This document shows positions 52,285 through 60,206 of a stretch of DNA of 64,000 nucleotides, one piece after another; position 1 is the first letter of the stretch, and each line of letters starts with the position of its first letter. Location of the stretch: the NCBI GenBank assembly GCA_965226785.1, contig CBDDEC010000004.1, positions 1,344,198 to 1,408,197 on the forward strand, read 5' to 3'. Made by a program: the position numbers and the translations under genes. The notes under the pieces are model-generated. The model made no database searches. It was not told where the DNA came from and saw nothing but the letters and a program-made list of their open reading frames with translations. The DNA comes from CBDDEC01 sp965226785 (GTDB lineage: Bacteria; Chloroflexota; Dehalococcoidia; UBA2979).

Positions 52285-52614
52285 CTAGCGCCGCCGCTCC
52301 GTATCTCGCCGCGACTGCCGCAGCTCAGCCGTGAGCTGCCAGAACGCTTCGCGCTCGAGCGCGAACGCCACGACGGCGTGATCGTCGCCAGACGGCACCG
52401 CGAGCCGCGCCACGGCGCCGCCACTCTCGATGTACGCCAGCAGCGCGCGAGCCTCGTCGAGGAAGTAGTCACGCTGCTCAGCCATCGGTACGCGGAGCAC
52501 CGGCTGATCGTCTCGAGGTCGCCCACCACCCGCCATTCTGCGGAGCATGCAGTAATCGAACAGATGTTTCAAGGACGGCACGGCACGCTCCAGGTGAGGA
52601 TGCCCCAACCACAA
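52285..52614 (-). CDS. Hypothetical protein, 109 aa or shorter
   Basis: TTG 52614 or an internal ATG (MAEQRDYFLDEARALLAYIE at 52485). GGAVARLAVPSGDDHAVVAF and ALEREAFWQLTAELRQSRRD look like a folded alpha/beta protein. Divergent from the HsdR_N-like gene with a 27-bp gap. No family recognised. Confidence 0.45.
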   Translation of the reverse strand: MWLGHPHLERAVPSLKHLFDYCMLRRMAGGGRPRDDQPVLRVPMAEQRDYFLDEARALLAYIESGGAVARLAVPSGDDHAVVAFALEREAFWQLTAELRQSRRDTERRR

Positions 52615-52641
52615 CAGTGAGCCGCGTGTAGACTGCGAGGC

Positions 52642-53715
52642 ATGTCCGACTTAGCCGAACTGGTCGAGCGGCTCGCAAGCAGCGAGTCGCTGTCTCAGAG
52701 CGTTGAGGAGGCTACGCGCCAGGCCGCGGTGCTACCGGCGCTGGATGCTCTTGGCTGGGACTGGCGAGACCTCGATGAGGTAGCGCCCGAGTATGTCGTG
52801 CGCGGTGGCCGGGTCGACTACTGTTTGCGGTTGCATGGCCAGCCTGCGGTGCTCATTGAGGTGAAGCGGACCGGTAAGGATCTGACGGAGCACCAGGAGC
52901 AACTCCTTCGGTACGCGTTCGCGGAGGGTGCGCCACTCGCGGCCCTCACCGATGGCCTCCTGTGGTGGATGTATCTGCCGACTGAGACTGGAAGCTGGGA
53001 ACAGCGGAAGTTCTTCACGATCGACTTTCGCCGCGTGCCCCCGGCTCAGGGCGCTTCGTCACTCGCGCGCTTCCTAAGCAGAGACGCTGTCGCCACCGGA
53101 CGAGCAATCGAGGAGGCAAGGAGCGAGTTCGCGAGCCAGGAGCGAGACCGTAGGGTCCGCGTGGCTCTTCCCGAGGCGTGGGCTCAGCTTCTCAGAGGTC
53201 CCGACGAGTTGCTCGCCGAACTACTCGCCGACGCCGTTGCTGGCATCGCTGGCCACAGCCCCGAACCCGAGTCTGTTGCGCAGTTCCTATCGGACTTGCC
53301 CAAAGCTGCTGCCGCCCCCGTGCAACTCGACCGCGCGCGACCTCCGATGCCCGTGACTCCCTCCACTAGGACAGGAAGCGAAAGCTACACCGGTCGACAG
53401 CCGATTGCGCTAACGCTCGATGGGCAGCGTCGCGAAGTCTCTACGTGGCGCGAGGTCTTGACCGCGACGTGCGAACTGGCAGCGGCGAGCGCTGGCAGTC
53501 GATTCGACACGTTGGTGCTTCCGATACGGGGCGCGAAGCGCAACTACTTCTCGCCGGTTCCGGAACGGCTGAGCGCCCCTTTAGCCATCGAGGGAACCGA
53601 CCTCTCCGTAGAGGGCAAGCTGAGCGCGAACAACTGCGTGCGTCTCTCGCGGAGGGTCGTTACTGCGGTCTTCGGTGACGAAGCGCTCCTGACGGTTGAG
53701 GCCTCCGCCCTCTAG
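52642..53715 (+). CDS. Stand-alone HsdR_N-like PD-(D/E)XK nuclease
   Basis: 357 residues from ATG 52642. The type I restriction R-subunit N-terminal domain is complete: Asp59 in GGRVDYCLRL, Glu73 and Lys75 in AVLIEVKRTGKDLTEHQEQL, then LLRYAFAEGAPLAALTDGLL. The rest is a different C-terminal domain (residues about 230-357: EVSTWREVLTATCELAAASA, NYFSPVPERL) instead of helicase motors. Such short HsdR_N proteins are common next to mobile DNA. The C-terminal part resembles a small specificity or binding module. A decayed paralogue is at 13150-13502. Confidence 0.85.
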   Translation: MSDLAELVERLASSESLSQSVEEATRQAAVLPALDALGWDWRDLDEVAPEYVVRGGRVDYCLRLHGQPAVLIEVKRTGKDLTEHQEQLLRYAFAEGAPLAALTDGLLWWMYLPTETGSWEQRKFFTIDFRRVPPAQGASSLARFLSRDAVATGRAIEEARSEFASQERDRRVRVALPEAWAQLLRGPDELLAELLADAVAGIAGHSPEPESVAQFLSDLPKAAAAPVQLDRARPPMPVTPSTRTGSESYTGRQPIALTLDGQRREVSTWREVLTATCELAAASAGSRFDTLVLPIRGAKRNYFSPVPERLSAPLAIEGTDLSVEGKLSANNCVRLSRRVVTAVFGDEALLTVEASAL

Positions 53716-53716
53716 G

Positions 53717-53916
53717 TACCCGGGCTCCGTGAAGAGCCTCACGATGGCCTTCTACGCCGGCCGGGCGATCCTCGAACCGCGCATGGAGAACCCGACCATC
53801 GTGGTGATCACCGACCGCAACGACCTCGACGACCAGCTCTTCGGCACGTTCGCTCGCTGCCACGACCTGCTCCGCCAATCTCCGGTGCAGGCGGAGAGTC
53901 GTGACGACCTCCGGGT
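53717..53916 (+). pseudogene. HsdR (type I restriction) helicase fragment
   Basis: GSVKSLTMAFYAGRAILEPR, then NPTIVVITDRNDLDDQLFGT and RQSPVQAESRDDLR are Walker A and motif Ia regions of HsdR, with the P-loop Gly changed to Val (normally GSGKSLTM). Starts just after the HsdR_N-like stop; ends at an IS3 terminus. Confidence 0.85.
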
Positions 53917-53958
53917 GACCGGACCCCGTTTGCGAGACCACCCGTGGGACGGCAAAAC
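53916..53958. repeat. Solitary IS3 and rve-IS ends, back to back
   Basis: TGACCGGACCCCGTTTGCGA (terminus of the IS3 at 46231-47470) is followed by CGTGGGACGGCAAAACC (rve-IS terminus) with no element body between them. Confidence 0.75.
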
Positions 53959-53979
53959 CCGTGGGGCGGAGTCTCTGTG

Positions 53980-55005
53980 TCAAGCGGCCTCGGTAGCGCA
54001 GGTGCGAGCATCGGCCACCATGCATCGGTAAACGACGTCCGAGAGTCGGCGTTTGAGGCAGCGCAGCGCCTCGTTCCGACTCTTGCCAGCGGCGAGTTTG
54101 CGACGGAAGTAGCCGTGGCCTTCGGTGCCCGGCATGCGCGCCTGGGTGAGCGCCGCGATGTGGAGCGCCCGGTTCAGCTGGCGGTCTCCACCGCGGCTGA
54201 GGCGATGGCGTTGGACCTCCCCGCTCGACACCTCAAGCGGCGCCGTCCCCGTGTAGCTGGCGTAGTGCGCGCGCGAGGGGAAGCGACTGACCGCTCCGCT
54301 GCGCCCCACGATCTTCGCCGCCAGGATCACGCCGACGCCGGGGATGCGCGTGAGGGCGCTGCCTTGTACGCGCAGCGCTGCCTCGAGGCGGCGGCCGTTC
54401 GCGACGAGGTTGCGGTCCAGCACCCGCACCTCGCGCACCAGTTCGCGGGCCATACGCAGCCGCTCGCGATCCGCGGCGCCCGTCGGACGCAGGCGGCGTA
54501 GGAGCGCCTGCGCGCGATCGGCGGAGAGCCTGGAGGGGCCCCCACCCGGTCGTAGCTCGCGCAGCAGCCGGTGCAGCCGGTTGACCACGCGCGTGCGTTC
54601 CTGCGTGAGCTCGTCGCGGCGGTCGGAGAGCAGTCGCAGCACCGCCGTGTCGTCCTCCGCCCGCACGGTACGCAGCGCCGTGAGGGGTTGGGCGGCGAGC
54701 GCAATGGCACGCGCGTCTGCGGGGTCGGACTTCCCGCCACCGGAGAGCAAGCGCACGCGCGCCACCAGCCGCGCCGGGACATCGACGACCGACTCGCCCT
54801 CCGTGAGCAGCCACTGGCTGAGGCCGTGGCCGAGACCGCGGGCCCCCTCCACGGCCCAGCGGCGCTCGGGCCACTGCCGCGCCCAGCGCAGCAGCCGTCT
54901 GTGCGCACGAGCTTCCACCCGGAGCTGGCCGAGCTCGCGGCCCGCGGGGTCGACGGCGAGGGCGGTATGCGAGGACTTGTGGGGGTCGACGGCGATCACG
55001 ATCAT
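53980..55005 (-). CDS. IS110-family transposase
   Basis: 341 residues from ATG 55005 (CAGGGAGAG upstream). N-terminal DEDD RuvC-like domain (IVIAVDPHKSSHTALAVDPA, SDPADARAIALAAQPL) and C-terminal transposase_20 with RIPGVGVILAAKIVGRSGAV, HYASYTGTAPLEVSSGEVQR and a Ser-containing GGDRQLNRALHIAAL segment. Complete. IS110 elements have no inverted repeats; in many relatives a structured RNA from the end region guides target choice, and 55006-55150 upstream of this gene is the place to look. Confidence 0.93.
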   Translation of the reverse strand: MIVIAVDPHKSSHTALAVDPAGRELGQLRVEARAHRRLLRWARQWPERRWAVEGARGLGHGLSQWLLTEGESVVDVPARLVARVRLLSGGGKSDPADARAIALAAQPLTALRTVRAEDDTAVLRLLSDRRDELTQERTRVVNRLHRLLRELRPGGGPSRLSADRAQALLRRLRPTGAADRERLRMARELVREVRVLDRNLVANGRRLEAALRVQGSALTRIPGVGVILAAKIVGRSGAVSRFPSRAHYASYTGTAPLEVSSGEVQRHRLSRGGDRQLNRALHIAALTQARMPGTEGHGYFRRKLAAGKSRNEALRCLKRRLSDVVYRCMVADARTCATEAA

Positions 55006-55149
55006 GAATCGCTCTCCCTGTCGTAGCTGAATTGCGGTGGGGAGGGCGGTGGACAGGCCGACTTCGGGAGCACCCGCACGCCTCTGTCGAGTCACACCGC
55101 GGCCGGACGGTGGCCGGCGACACTCCGCCCCAGAGCCAGTCCTGCTCAG

Positions 55150-55457
55150 CAGCACGGCAGCAAAACTTGGAGTCAGCCGACCAGCGTCCTCAACACCTTA
55201 GGGCCGCAACCCCCGGTGTCTGGCCGGATTCAAACAAGTCGGCAAAACTAGATCGTGAGCGATCCAGGGAGCTTCCAGGAGAGACTCAGCCGATCCTCCT
55301 CCTGGGGGGCCAGGCTCAGTCAGGATCGCGCGGATGAATATTGCCGCCCCACGAGTTCCTACGCCAAGCGTGTGGGGCGGTGTCCAAGATATGCGGGCAC
55401 CCTAAGGGCCGTCCACGGGACGGGTATGGCTGTCGTCGCCGGAGAGCCACGCGCCAA
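55150..55457. other. Region without genes, with MITE-like ends
   Basis: CGGCAAAACTAGATC at 55241 and ATGAATATTGCCGCCCCACG at 55335-55354 form an inverted pair about 115 bp apart that resembles the ends of the 95-bp MITE. No coding pattern. Confidence 0.4.
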
Positions 55458-55563
55458 GGCTCCGTCAGAACTCAGACCACCGATCCGCTGCTAGCGTCGG
55501 AGTGAACGACGACGCTGGGGAGGATTGCCTGTGATGTGCCCGCGCTGCAGCTCGAGTGAGACT
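55458..55563 (+). repeat. 106-bp repeat, copy 2
   Basis: Matches 22144-22249. Here it is cut by rve-IS copy I directly after the zinc-ribbon-like start. Confidence 0.75.
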
Positions 55564-56607
55564 CGTGGGACGGCAAAACCTCATGCGGCCCAACCGATAC
55601 TCATGATGCAAGCCTCCTAGCACGGGCTTGCTGTCGACTCGCTGGCTCGGCATCCGCTGCACCGGCTTGCGTCCCTCCGGAGAGTCGAGCGCCAATGATC
55701 GATGCGGACGCATCGCGTTGTAGTGCTGGACGTACTCACCAAGCACCCGCCGGAGATGTTGTTCGTTGACCGCGATGACGTGATCGAGGCACTCGCGCCG
55801 GAGCGTCCCGATCACCCGCTCGGCGATGGCGTTGGCATTCGGCACGCGCACCGGAGTCAGAATCGTCTCGATCCCGAGCCGTCGAGCGCGTGCGATGAAG
55901 TCCCCGCCATAGCTACGGTCGCGGTCTCGGATCAGGAACCCTGGCTGCTGACCCCAGGCGGTCGCCTCGGTCATCTGCCTCCAGATCCAGGGCGCGATCG
56001 GGTGCTCCGTGACGTTCCAGTGCCGGATGCGGCGCCGGCCGTGGTCGATCACGATGAGCACGTAGAGCGTGCGGAAGGCGAGCGTCTGGACCGTGAACAG
56101 GTCAGCAGCCCAGATGCTGGACGCGTGGTTGCGCAGAAACGTGCGCCACGACTGACTCGGCGGTCGCCGGAGCGCCTGCTGACGGTAGCGGCTCACGGTG
56201 CGAGCGCTCACGTCGAAGCCAAGCGCACGCAGCTCACCAACGATGCGGACGGCGCCCCACCGTGGATTCTCAGTGGCGATGCGCAGGATCAGCCGCTGCC
56301 ACTCGGCGGGAATGTGGGGACGCCCAGGTCCGCGACGACTCTTCCAGCGCCAGTAGGCGCGCCAAGCAGAACGATGCCACCGCACAACCGTGTCCGGCTC
56401 GACCATCACGAGCGTGCCTCGCCAGCCGGACCAACCGCGTGCCAGTAGTGACCAGAATCGGCGGTCGTGGCGACGGAGCCGCGGTCGACGACGGCCCCGG
56501 GTGTAGACGGCGAGCTGATGCCGCAGCGCTAAGTTCTCGAGGACGAGATCTCGGCGGACGCGGACCGATGTGAAGAGTGCTGCGACAAGCAGACGGAGGT
56601 AGAGCAC
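55465..56607 (-). CDS. rve-IS transposase with read-through C-terminus (copy I)
   Basis: From GTG 56607. Catalytic residues intact as in copy E. One extra A near the left terminus (GCGGCCCAACCGATAC) removes the usual stop, so the frame runs 33 codons past the IS end into the 106-bp repeat. The enzyme core should still fold. Confidence 0.85.
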   Translation of the reverse strand: MLYLRLLVAALFTSVRVRRDLVLENLALRHQLAVYTRGRRRPRLRRHDRRFWSLLARGWSGWRGTLVMVEPDTVVRWHRSAWRAYWRWKSRRGPGRPHIPAEWQRLILRIATENPRWGAVRIVGELRALGFDVSARTVSRYRQQALRRPPSQSWRTFLRNHASSIWAADLFTVQTLAFRTLYVLIVIDHGRRRIRHWNVTEHPIAPWIWRQMTEATAWGQQPGFLIRDRDRSYGGDFIARARRLGIETILTPVRVPNANAIAERVIGTLRRECLDHVIAVNEQHLRRVLGEYVQHYNAMRPHRSLALDSPEGRKPVQRMPSQRVDSKPVLGGLHHEYRLGRMRFCRPTSLTRAAARAHHRQSSPASSFTPTLAADRWSEF

Positions 56608-56683
56608 AGACGAGCCGCTCGTGGCTCGCCGATACTCTGCTATCTCAGCATCGAACCGCACGGATCAAGTTTTGCCGTCCCAC
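55565..56683 (-). mobile_element. rve-IS copy I
   Basis: 1119 bp with both ends; right end of the AGCATCGAACCGCACGG type. It lies between the 106-bp repeat and a terminase-like fragment. Confidence 0.93.
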
Positions 56684-56791
56684 GGCGAAGGAGCGCGCAT
56701 CACGGAACTTGACACGGACCGGCCTTCTCATGGAAGTCCGCTGCTCTGCCACCGTGAGGATCCCGTGATCGATTGACGCCTCGGGCACGTT

Positions 56792-57061
56792 TCAGTCCTC
56801 GTCGTGCCAGCCCAACGTCCACACGCTCCAGCCGGTGCGCGCCGCGATCTCATCGGCGGCCCGGCAGTAGACCTCGGCATGGGCGAAATGGTCCGCGCGG
56901 CCGTGCTCGGACCAGCGCGCGACCCAGTTGCCCCGGGCATCTTGCTCCAGCGTGCGCTGGGGCGCCAGCAGCTCCCGGTAATAGGCGCCGCTACCGTCCG
57001 CGACCCGGCCCCCGAGCCGGCGGGCGGCGCGGGGCAGCTCGGTGGTGCCCGCGCGTCGCAA
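56792..57061 (-). pseudogene. Phage terminase-like C-terminal fragment (tentative)
   Basis: About 90 residues: YYRELLAPQRTLEQDARGNW, then HGRADHFAHAEVYCRAADEI and ARTGWSVWTLGWHDED. The DH-HAEVY motif is reminiscent of the end of terminase large subunits or related nucleases. No N-terminal part. Confidence 0.4.
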
Positions 57062-57135
57062 CAGCGAGCGGCAGTAGGATGCGTGCGCACCGGTCGGGTG
57101 TGGGCAGACACTCGGCCTAGGATGAGGCTTGTGCC

Positions 57136-57657
57136 GTGCTTACGTTCCTCGCAGATCGTCACCTCTCCACGCACATAGCCTGTCTCGATCCCGGTGTCGA
57201 ACGCCGCCGCCTCGCAGGGGTCGTGGCCGTGGTGGTTCTCGCCCTCGTCATCGCCGCCGGCGCAGCATGTAGCGCCCCCGATGCTGGATCTCCGACGGCC
57301 CCACTAGGCGGGGCCGTGGAGTCCGAATCGGCGAGGGTGGAGCGCGGGGCAGCCGCTGACTACCGTACTCTTGTCTGCAGTGCGATTCACCAAGTGTACG
57401 GGCTCGGCGACGTTCCGGGCTTCGCCCGGACTCTCTTGCGGGCTGACTACCTGTGGGAAGGCGTCCTAGCGGCCCGTTCCAAGGAAGCGCTCACCCCGCA
57501 CTTCGAATACACGGCTGCGTTACTCAGGGTGGTGGGGGCGATACGCGGCGGGAATGAGGAGCCGGACTATGCGCGACTTAGCGCCGCGCACACCGCGCTC
57601 AACAGCGCCGACCCGCACTACGTGGCCGTATGTAAGGCGACAGGTAGGATGCCGTAG
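57136..57657 (+). CDS. Hypothetical lipoprotein
   Basis: 173 residues from the frame start at 57136; a start nearer the hydrophobic helix is possible. RRRLAGVVAVVVLALVIAAG leads to the lipobox AAC. The mature part is helical (YRTLVCSAIHQVYGLGDVPG, FEYTAALLRVVGAIRGG) with two or three Cys. No family recognised. It ends 56 bp before the MmeI-like N-terminus. Confidence 0.6.
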   Translation: MLTFLADRHLSTHIACLDPGVERRRLAGVVAVVVLALVIAAGAACSAPDAGSPTAPLGGAVESESARVERGAAADYRTLVCSAIHQVYGLGDVPGFARTLLRADYLWEGVLAARSKEALTPHFEYTAALLRVVGAIRGGNEEPDYARLSAAHTALNSADPHYVAVCKATGRMP

Positions 57658-57713
57658 CGGCTCTTAGGACGCGCAGTGATTGTTAGATACGGCATCGCAA
57701 GCGAGGATCGCCC

Positions 57714-58186
57714 GTGACCTCGACCCCGGCCTTCTCCGCCGCCGAGTTCGCCGCCAAGTGGCGCGAGAACGCGCGCCGCGAGAACGCATCGTCGCAGGAG
57801 CACTTCATCGACCTCTGCCGGCTCCTCGGCGTGCCGACGCCCAACGAGGCCGCCCCGACGGGCGAGTGGTACACGTTCGAGGCGGGCGCCGAGCGCACCA
57901 GCACGGGCCGATCGGGCCGCGCCGACGGAAGCCCGGTCTCCGTGGCCTCGCGCTCGAGCTCCTGCTCGATTTCGGGGAGCGTCGCTCCCGCCGGTGCGTT
58001 GAACGACCTGGGTCTCGACGACCTCACCTGGGTAGTCGATGACGACCTAGATCGGGACGACGTAGCCCAGGCCGCTACTGACGTTCGGACGGCCATCGAA
58101 CAGCACGGAGACGACCGGAGCGGGGCGGCAGTCAGCGTCCGGTGGCTCGCTAACCTCCTGGAGGCCATACGTGATCACAAGGCGGG
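57714..58186 (+). pseudogene. MmeI-like R-M enzyme, truncated N-terminus
   Basis: ATG 57714 (or an earlier GTG). AAEFAAKWRENARRENASSQ, then EHFIDLCRLLGVPTPNEAAP and TGEWYTFEAGAERT parallel the start of the enzyme at 42287 (EFVAKWAPNAGRERSSSQEH, FIDLCHMLGVPTPNDADPTA). Homology ends near 57905, before the nuclease D-E-K residues; the rest of the frame (GLDDLTWVVDDDLDRDDVAQ) is unrelated and ends at an rve-IS piece. Confidence 0.8.
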
Positions 58187-58613
58187 CTGTCGAGCGCCAA
58201 TGACCGATGCGGCCGCATCGCGTTGTAGTGCTGGACGTACTGACCAAGCACCCGCCTCAGATGCCGTTCGTTGACGGCGATGACGTGATCGAGGCACTCG
58301 CGCCTGAGCGTCCCGATCACCCGCTCGGCGATGGCGTTGGCGTTCGGCGGGCAGCGGAGTCAGAATCGTCTCGATCCCGATCCGTCGAGCGCGTGCGATG
58401 AAGTCCCCGCCATCGTGAGGCGGCAAAACCTCATGCGGCCCACCGATACTCATGATGCAAACCTCCTAGCACCGGCTTGCTGTCGACTCGCTGGCTCGGC
58501 ATCCGCTGCACCGGCTTGCGTCCCTCCGGAGAGTCGAGCGCCAATGACCGATGCGGCCGCATCGCGTTGTAGTGCTGGACGTACTCACCAAGCACCCGCC
58601 TCAGATGCCGTTC
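58187..58613 (-). mobile_element. Two rve-IS left-end fragments in tandem (copies J1, J2)
   Basis: 58187-58417 is a C-terminal coding piece without its terminus; 58418-58613 starts at a shortened terminus (GCGGCAAAACCTCATGCGGC) and covers the same region again. Both stop inside the transposase gene. Confidence 0.9.
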
Positions 58614-58780
58614 GCCTCATACCCGCACCCCCCGAGGGGATCACCGTCCTCGACTTCACGCGTTATCAGAACGGTCCGCATGCGACCGTGATGCTCTCGG
58701 ACATGGGCGCGCGCGTGATCAAGGTGGAGCGGCCGCACGAGGGGGATCCGGGCCGCTGGCTCGGCCGGCAGGAGGCGCGT
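58614..58780 (+). pseudogene. CaiB/BaiF CoA-transferase N-terminal fragment
   Basis: PPEGITVLDFTRYQNGPHAT, then VMLSDMGARVIKVERPHEGD is the N-terminal CoA-binding segment of the family. The start codon is lost at the IS edge and homology ends near 58775; up to 58860 nothing is recognisable. Confidence 0.8.
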
Positions 58781-58872
58781 ACGTCGGCGCGTTCCCGGAC
58801 GCCGTGCTCTACGCGCCCTAGCCGCTGCCGTCGCGCTCGCCTCGAGGCCATGCGCACGCTACCGTGCACGCG

Positions 58873-59793
58873 ATGAACGACGCCAGCGGACAGCCGGTGA
58901 TCATCGAAGTCGCACTCAACGGCGGCAAGACGCGCGAGGCGCAGCCGCACGTGCCGCTGACGCCGGGCGAGGTGGCGCGCGACGGTATCGCCTGCCTCGA
59001 CGCCGGCGCCACGATCGTCCACAACCACACCGGCGACCCGGTGGTCGGCGGCAGCGGGACGCACGATCCGGCGCCGTACGAGGAGGCGTGGCGCGCGATC
59101 CTCGCCGAGCGGCCCAACGCGATCCTCTACCCGACGGCGGCCGGCGGTGGCGCCCACACCAACGTCGAGGAACGCTACGGCCACGTGCACGCGCTGGCGG
59201 CGACCGGCGTGCTCGGGATGGGCCTCGTCGACCCGGGGACGAGAAACGTGGGTGGCCTCGACGCCAACGGTCTGCCGCGCGCGGTGAACCTCACATACCA
59301 GAACACCTTCGCCGACGCGCGCTACATGTTCGACGCCTGCCGCGACCTCGGCGTCGGCGTCAGCATCTCGATCTTCGAGCCGGGCTTCCTCCGCGTGGTG
59401 CTCGCCTACCACCGCGCCGGGGCGCTGCCGCCTGGCGTGATGGTCAAGCTCTACTTCGGCTCCGGCGAGTTCTCGTTCGGGCTGCCGCCGACGGTCCCGA
59501 GCCTCGAGGCCTACCTCGCAATGCTCGAGGGCACCGATCTTCCGTGGCTCGTGTCGGCGCACGGCGGTGGCGACGTGGTCGGCTGCGGTCTCGCGCGCGC
59601 AGCGTTCGAGCGCGGTGGACACGTCCAGGTCGGGCTCGAGCCCTTCGGTGGCCCGCGCACCCCGACCAACGTCGAGCTGATCGAGGAGGCCGTGACGGTC
59701 GCCTCCGAGGTCGGACGCCCGATCGCCAGCGCCGACGCGACCGCCGCGATCCTCGGGCTGCCGAATTACCCCGTCGCCCCGACGCGGCCCTGA
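58873..59793 (+). CDS. BKACE family (3-keto-5-aminohexanoate cleavage-like) enzyme
   Basis: 306 residues from ATG 58873 (GTG 58864 possible). VIIEVALNGGKTREAQPHVP, GATIVHNHTGDPVVGG with the metal His pair, GMGLVDPGTRNVGG, 'SAHGGGDVVGCGLARAAFER' and GHVQVGLEPFG are the marker segments of the DUF849/BKACE TIM-barrel. The family cleaves beta-keto acids with acetyl-CoA, zinc dependent. Substrate unknown. A RidA-type gene follows 46 bp later. Confidence 0.9.
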   Translation: MNDASGQPVIIEVALNGGKTREAQPHVPLTPGEVARDGIACLDAGATIVHNHTGDPVVGGSGTHDPAPYEEAWRAILAERPNAILYPTAAGGGAHTNVEERYGHVHALAATGVLGMGLVDPGTRNVGGLDANGLPRAVNLTYQNTFADARYMFDACRDLGVGVSISIFEPGFLRVVLAYHRAGALPPGVMVKLYFGSGEFSFGLPPTVPSLEAYLAMLEGTDLPWLVSAHGGGDVVGCGLARAAFERGGHVQVGLEPFGGPRTPTNVELIEEAVTVASEVGRPIASADATAAILGLPNYPVAPTRP

Positions 59794-59839
59794 GGCGCGG
59801 CGTCGGCAACGGTCGCGCGCGGCCAGCGGGGAGACGGCG

Positions 59840-59959
59840 GTGAAGCGCCAGGAGATCCTGCTCGGCGACCCGTTCGAGGAACGCATCGGCTTTGCGCGCG
59901 CCGTGCGCGTCGGACCGTTCATCGCCGTCGGCGGCACAGCGCCGATTGGTGAGGATGGG
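59840..59959 (+). pseudogene. RidA-family protein, N-terminus cut by the MITE
   Basis: GTG 59840 (GGGGAGACGG upstream) encodes FARAVRVGPFIAVGGTAPIG, the start of a Rid protein ('ysrAvrvG.fvfvsGt.p'), which removes reactive enamines/imines. After 40 codons the 95-bp MITE begins and no RidA sequence resumes after it. Confidence 0.8.
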
Positions 59960-59960
59960 T

Positions 59961-60055
59961 GTGGGGCACGAAAACCTCATCCGCCGTATCCGCGAGGCGC
60001 GCCGCTGACTCCGAAACGCTGAAATCATGGGCTGGATGGAATATTGCCGCCCCAC
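59961..60055. mobile_element. 95-bp MITE, copy 2
   Basis: Identical to 32387-32481. Interrupts a RidA gene. The following 60056-60206 shows no gene. Confidence 0.85.
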
Positions 60056-60206
60056 GGGGGCAACTTCTGGGTGCTCGCACCTCCAGACATACGATCGGGC
60101 AACTGGAGGACCAGCGCCGTCCCCGGAACGCCGTATTGGTTCCCGCCAGACGGTAATCTGTACGTGGCCACCGAGGGCCCAGCTATCGGCGGACAGCCAG
60201 CTCCGG

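Noticed and set aside
54233..55123. 296-aa minus-strand ORF overlapping the IS110 gene
   Set aside because: Shifted-frame shadow of the IS110 transposase, Arg/Pro/Ala-rich without motifs.
55465..55564. Novel C-terminal domain on the copy I transposase
   Set aside because: It is read-through past the IS end caused by one extra base; the residues are translated from the 106-bp repeat in antisense.
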